A stretch of 64,000 nt of DNA. Origin: Pogonophryne albipinna. Lineage: Eukaryota > Chordata > Actinopteri > Perciformes > Artedidraconidae. Below are positions 58,620-64,000 of this stretch, in pieces; the stretch's first letter is position 1; the number at the start of each line of letters is the position of its first letter. Made by a program: the position numbers and the translations under genes. The notes under the pieces are model-generated. The model had not been told where the DNA came from, did not search any database, and was given only the letters and a program-made list of their open reading frames with translations. The stretch is taken from positions 14,146,783 through 14,210,782 of the forward strand of contig CM053261.1 of NCBI GenBank assembly GCA_028583405.1, read 5' to 3'.

Positions 58620-59384
58620 TTTGTTGACGGGGATGAAGCTGGAGGTTAGATGGAAAATAACATTAGCTCATGCCGAGACTGTACTCTGTTATAAAACTTC
58701 CGTACTGCAAACCAACAAATCCAGAAAGAGGGAGGAACAGCTGTTTGTGTGAAACACTAGTGACGTCTAACGGAGAGGAGGTAGTACTGCAGCTTCTCGC
58801 TAATAAAACGTTTATTTTCACAGGCTACAAAACACAAAAACAGCACTTTAATCGAAGAAAGAGAGATTATTCTGGTTGGATACAAAAAAAGAATAAAACC
58901 TAATATAACATTACAATAACACAACAAAAATATAAATTATTAAGGCATTAAATAATACAACAACTAATATTCAATTTGATCAACAAGGACGTTCAGAGTA
59001 AGCCTTTTAATACTGAATATAAAGTCTCGTAAATGTTTAGGTATTTTTTTTTTCTTAAAGACAACAACAAATAAATAAAAATAAATAGCTACACAACTAC
59101 ATTTCATCTATCATCACTGATTCCATACATTACATTTAAAGGGGACCTATTATGCAAAATTCACTTTTTCCTGTCTTTTATACATAAACATGTGTCCCCT
59201 ATGTGTAAAGAGATTCTGAAAGTTTCGGGAAATTGTCCCGATCCATTTATATAAAAACTTGTCTGAAAATGAGCTGATCAGAATTTCACCACTTTATGTC
59301 ATAACGTTTTTTTGGCTTGTGTAACCATTAGCCAATAACCAACCAAGGTAAATAATTGTAAACTTTTAGCAGCATTAACTTTAA
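58620..59384. other. Second-copy tmem141 upstream region
   Basis: Same as 35928-36692; no additional feature seen. Confidence 0.5.
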
Positions 59385-59921
59385 TGCTGCATTCACACCA
59401 GACGCGATGCGATGTTTGGGGGGGGCGCAATTACATGTAAAGTCAATGCAGAGACGAGGACAGACGCAAATTCACTCCAACGGCGAGCATGAAGCGGTGG
59501 ACGCGGCGCGAATCACGCGATTGAAGGGGGTCGCGTCAAACGCGAGAGTTCAATTTTTTCAACTCGAGCGTCAAATTCACGTGACGCGTTCTCGCGAAAG
59601 CCAATCAGCGTTGGGATTCCCTCTGACGTCCTGCTGTTGATCAGTTGTAAAGATGGAAGAAATGATCGTTGTGGCTGTGAGTGGGTTCCCGGATATATAC
59701 GATACACTTCCACAGAAGGTACAAAGCAGCAATAGTTGTTCCTCCATAGTCAAGGACAGAAATAACAAAAACGATCTTGCATGGAAGTGTAAACAACCTC
59801 AACTGTCCGTCAACGGTATGTCTGTTTTGAACGACGCGATATAACAAACTGCAAGCCGCGGTGAAAGTCGAGCGTTTAGGGCGAAGCGAATATTTGCATC
59901 GCGTCCGGTGTGAACGCAGCA
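59385..59921 (+). mobile_element. PIF/Harbinger-type non-autonomous transposon, second copy
   Basis: Equivalent of 36693-37229, with two residue changes in the short MADF-like frame (I to M and E to D). Confidence 0.75.
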
Positions 59922-62877
59922 TAGGCCCAGTTAACAAATAAAAATTGGTGTTTCAATAAAGTCCTCTCAGTATCTTGTCTTTTTGTTTGTTAAACGCCAT
60001 GTGTGGCCCCAGGCTCTGCCACAACAGCAGGGCCTGTCGACCCCTCTGTTGAACCCTGACACCACACTGACCTCAAGATGTAGGAGAGAAAGAGAAAAAG
60101 AAGAAGACAGAGAAGACGGTGGAGAGAAGCAAACTAAGTAACAACACAGAGGCTTAAATTAACATTCTTGTTACACAGGACAAAGAAGAAAGAATAGATA
60201 GACTCCAGAGATGCAAGTTTTAAAGCCATAGTTGAAGAAAGGCTTAATATGTCTTAAAGACATTCTAAACAGAACACATTAACTATAAATATCATTTCTA
60301 AGGGATCAAATATCAACAAGCCCTATGGCATTGTCACTTCACATAAAACTACTTGTTTTTATTTTCCATTTATCAAATAATTATTTTAAAAAAAAACTTT
60401 AAAGAGCACTTCATACAAAAGATGAAGCTGGGAATGGGAAGTCAAGGTCTAAGGGATATCATATTAAAACAAAAAGGGTAACACTTTACTTTATCTATTT
60501 AGCATTTAAAGCTATAAGGTTAAGAACTATAAGTTATAAAACCTTATTTCACATTTTAATATTAAAGCCTTTTAGATTGCTTTTATTACGAAACGACTTC
60601 CTGTGTTCTGTGACCAAATCATTTCCTACGTTGTGCACAAGCATCGTTGAATGGAAAACAACAGGTTAAGGTTTATTTTTATTTATTATCATTTTACATT
60701 GGAAAAGCAACGGTCAGATATCTCCCCCCCCCCCTCCCAACTTTACTTCCATTCAGATATTGTAGCTCTTTTATTTCTAGGTGATTAATGTTTATATTCT
60801 TACAAAACAAAGATTTCAGACACAATCTGTACACTCCAAAATCCAAATCACACCCCTCCCTTCAATGACAAATAAGCTAACATGGGAGCCAAATCTTTAG
60901 TGCAGTGTTGAAAACCTGTTCGCACACACACATACAAAATAAACAATCAACGAGTCGCATGTACATCTGTGAGTTACATGCTTACTAAGTGTCTGGACTC
61001 CTCACCTAAGACACGAGAGGAGACGTTAAGCAGGTGCGCATTGTAGGAAATACAAGGAAGGCAGGTGATTAAGGATAAAATTGACAGAACAAATTTCACT
61101 TTGACTGTCGTTGTTCCAAATGAGATGGTTCAGTACATAAAACCACTTTCCAAAGTACAATTCTCCTAAAAAGTTGTGTAAAAGGGGGGAATTCAAGTTT
61201 TACGCTCCAAGACGTCTCTCACATGGAAGATTTCTAGTGACAATGATGGTGTGCAGTGTTTTCATGGAAAATCTGGAAGGGCAACACTGAGGAGGACTCA
61301 CTTATTAATTCAGGATCAGGAAAGAAAAACAAGTAACAGGGTTGAAATGTTCAAGCCCCTCCCCCTTCCTGCCCAAAGAGATGTGACATAAAAAGGTCCC
61401 ATATTGTCCATATTTTTCTAACGTTCGCCTTCAAATATCACCAGGACAAAAACATGTTTCACAATCAAATGTTTCAATAAATATAGCTCAATTGATAGAA
61501 TTTCTATTAAAAAATAACCCTTAGAGCAAACTCTCACACAAGAAACTGCCACCCTCCCCCGACACACATACCATAACCCTGCAGGTGCAAAAAGACAGGT
61601 TGTCTGTTAAAAACCAGCGAAATAAGACTGACTGGTAGATACAGGACAGCCAAACTACGGGTCATAGTAGACTTTGGCAGAGATAATGATCAGAAAAGAA
61701 TGTCAGAGAGAGATGGATACTGTGTGTCCGGAGAACAATAAATTATTATTTTGTGATCACGAGCAAGCAATTTCTTATAAGGTGACCGACAACCGGTTTC
61801 TGTTGGATCATAACAAGACAATAACTTTAAAAACACCCAGAACTGCTTTTTAAATACTAACTGGAGAATTTTGAAAATGCTGATTGAAAGAAAACAAAAA
61901 TGTAATCCAGTTTCTTACAATGTGGTACCAAAAGTCGAATCAAATTGATAGAAAAATAATAAACTGATGGGGCGAAAAACTTTCTAGAAAGAAATGAAAG
62001 CCTTTATTTGGCAGCTACTTTGTTCTAGAACAGTGAAGAGATTGTAACCCACCAATTAATGCTTAAATATGAATTTTAAAAATTGTGTAATATGGCCCCT
62101 TTATGAAGAGAAAAGTCATACATTAACCCTGCCCATAATAATAATAATAATAATAATAACCCACGTTGAGCTTTTCAATGTCTTTCAGTAAACATTGGCA
62201 GCACAAACACATACATACACACACACACACTCATACACACTCAATACTGGTAGTGTGATTCAATCAGTGAAATCTCAAATCTGATGTCAGTGGGCTGCGT
62301 GGGGGGGGGGTATGACGGACAGGGAGGCGGCTAAGGTTTCGATGACCGTGAGGAAGCAGCCCTGTGCACCGGAGAGCAATACAGTGAGAAGGTCCATGTC
62401 CCGTTGTACCAGCTGCCGTTCGCACAGACGTCACCACACCCACAGCTGGGGGGGGGGAACTAAAGTGGATGACGACAAGTGTCCATGTTGTGGTCCAAAG
62501 AAGCTTGTCCAGTTCTTCGACAAGACAACCTTTTCCCCCTCGCATACAAAATCCATAGCAGCAGGTAGAGCTCGAGGGTCTCCCTCCTCGAGAAAAATAA
62601 TGAAAAAAATAATACCTTTTCCCGTCATCCAGCAAGCAAGCTATGGAGAACTACAGTTCTGGGAAGTGGCAGATGTCTTTTTGCTTTTACTCTCCTCCTC
62701 CATCTTCTTACCCCCTGAGTCCATCAATCAATCAAGCTACCAACATTGTCCTCTGTCGTTAGTCTCTTGTCAGCAATTCATCCCCGCTCCCATCCCACAA
62801 GTCCAACCCTCCCCTCTCCTGCTCTCCCTCCTCCTCCTCCTCCTCCTCCTCCTCTCCCAGGCGAGGGTGAGGGTAGA
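59922..62877. other. Second-copy zmynd19 downstream region
   Basis: Same as 37230-40187, with small indels in homopolymers and in the (AAT)n, CA/CTCATA and (CCT)n tracts. No exon seen. Confidence 0.45.

Positions 62878-64000
<1,123 letters not shown>

Overview
The window is teleost fish chromosomal DNA. The evidence is long (CA/TG)n tracts, many hAT, Harbinger, Tc1 and LINE remnants of fish type, and spliced vertebrate genes. Three of these, sapcd2, tmem141 and zmynd19, are all neighbours on human 9q34.3. There are no prokaryotic operons, CRISPR arrays or tRNA/rRNA genes that I can see.

Layout. Bases 1-34 are flanking DNA. Bases 35-24942 look like one inserted block: it begins and ends with near-identical 358-bp hAT-Charlie-type elements, and the whole block is flanked by the 8-bp duplication CCCTAAAA. 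The inner sides of both end elements carry a second matching 8-mer, CTCTAGAT, which is the pattern expected if a DNA circle recombined into a resident element. The block holds a LINE relic, other transposon relics, microsatellites and one large intronless gene (17957-22003, + strand) coding for two EF-hands, a WD40 domain and a C-terminal array of 82-residue repeats. To its right, on the minus strand, lie sapcd2 (exon 2 at 25942-26079, exon 1 at 29264-30047), a complete five-exon tmem141 (34037-35927) and the last exon of zmynd19 (40188-40331), beside nested DNA transposons. I find no further sapcd2 exons in the window, so the inserted block probably sits in a sapcd2 intron with the remaining exons left of base 1.

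Bases 14881-42855 (about 28 kb) are repeated head to tail from 42856 to the window end. In the 4-kb coding region the copies differ at only about nine bases. The second copy has lost 6,602 bp (equivalent to 26876-33477), including sapcd2 exon 1 and its promoter. It has gained a 1,213-bp hAT insertion (53598-54810) with a perfect 8-bp target duplication whose empty site is visible in copy 1. Its WD40 gene has a +1 frameshift inside the C-terminal repeats. tmem141 is intact in both copies. The first-copy zmynd19 exon is an orphan, since the duplication joint lies just upstream of it, and the second copy presumably continues into the intact gene beyond base 64000.

Inferred order of events: insertion of the composite block, tandem duplication, then loss of the 6.6-kb segment, gain of the hAT element and repeat-length changes in one copy. 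The main alternative to a real duplication is two haplotypes assembled in series; junction-spanning long reads and read depth would decide.
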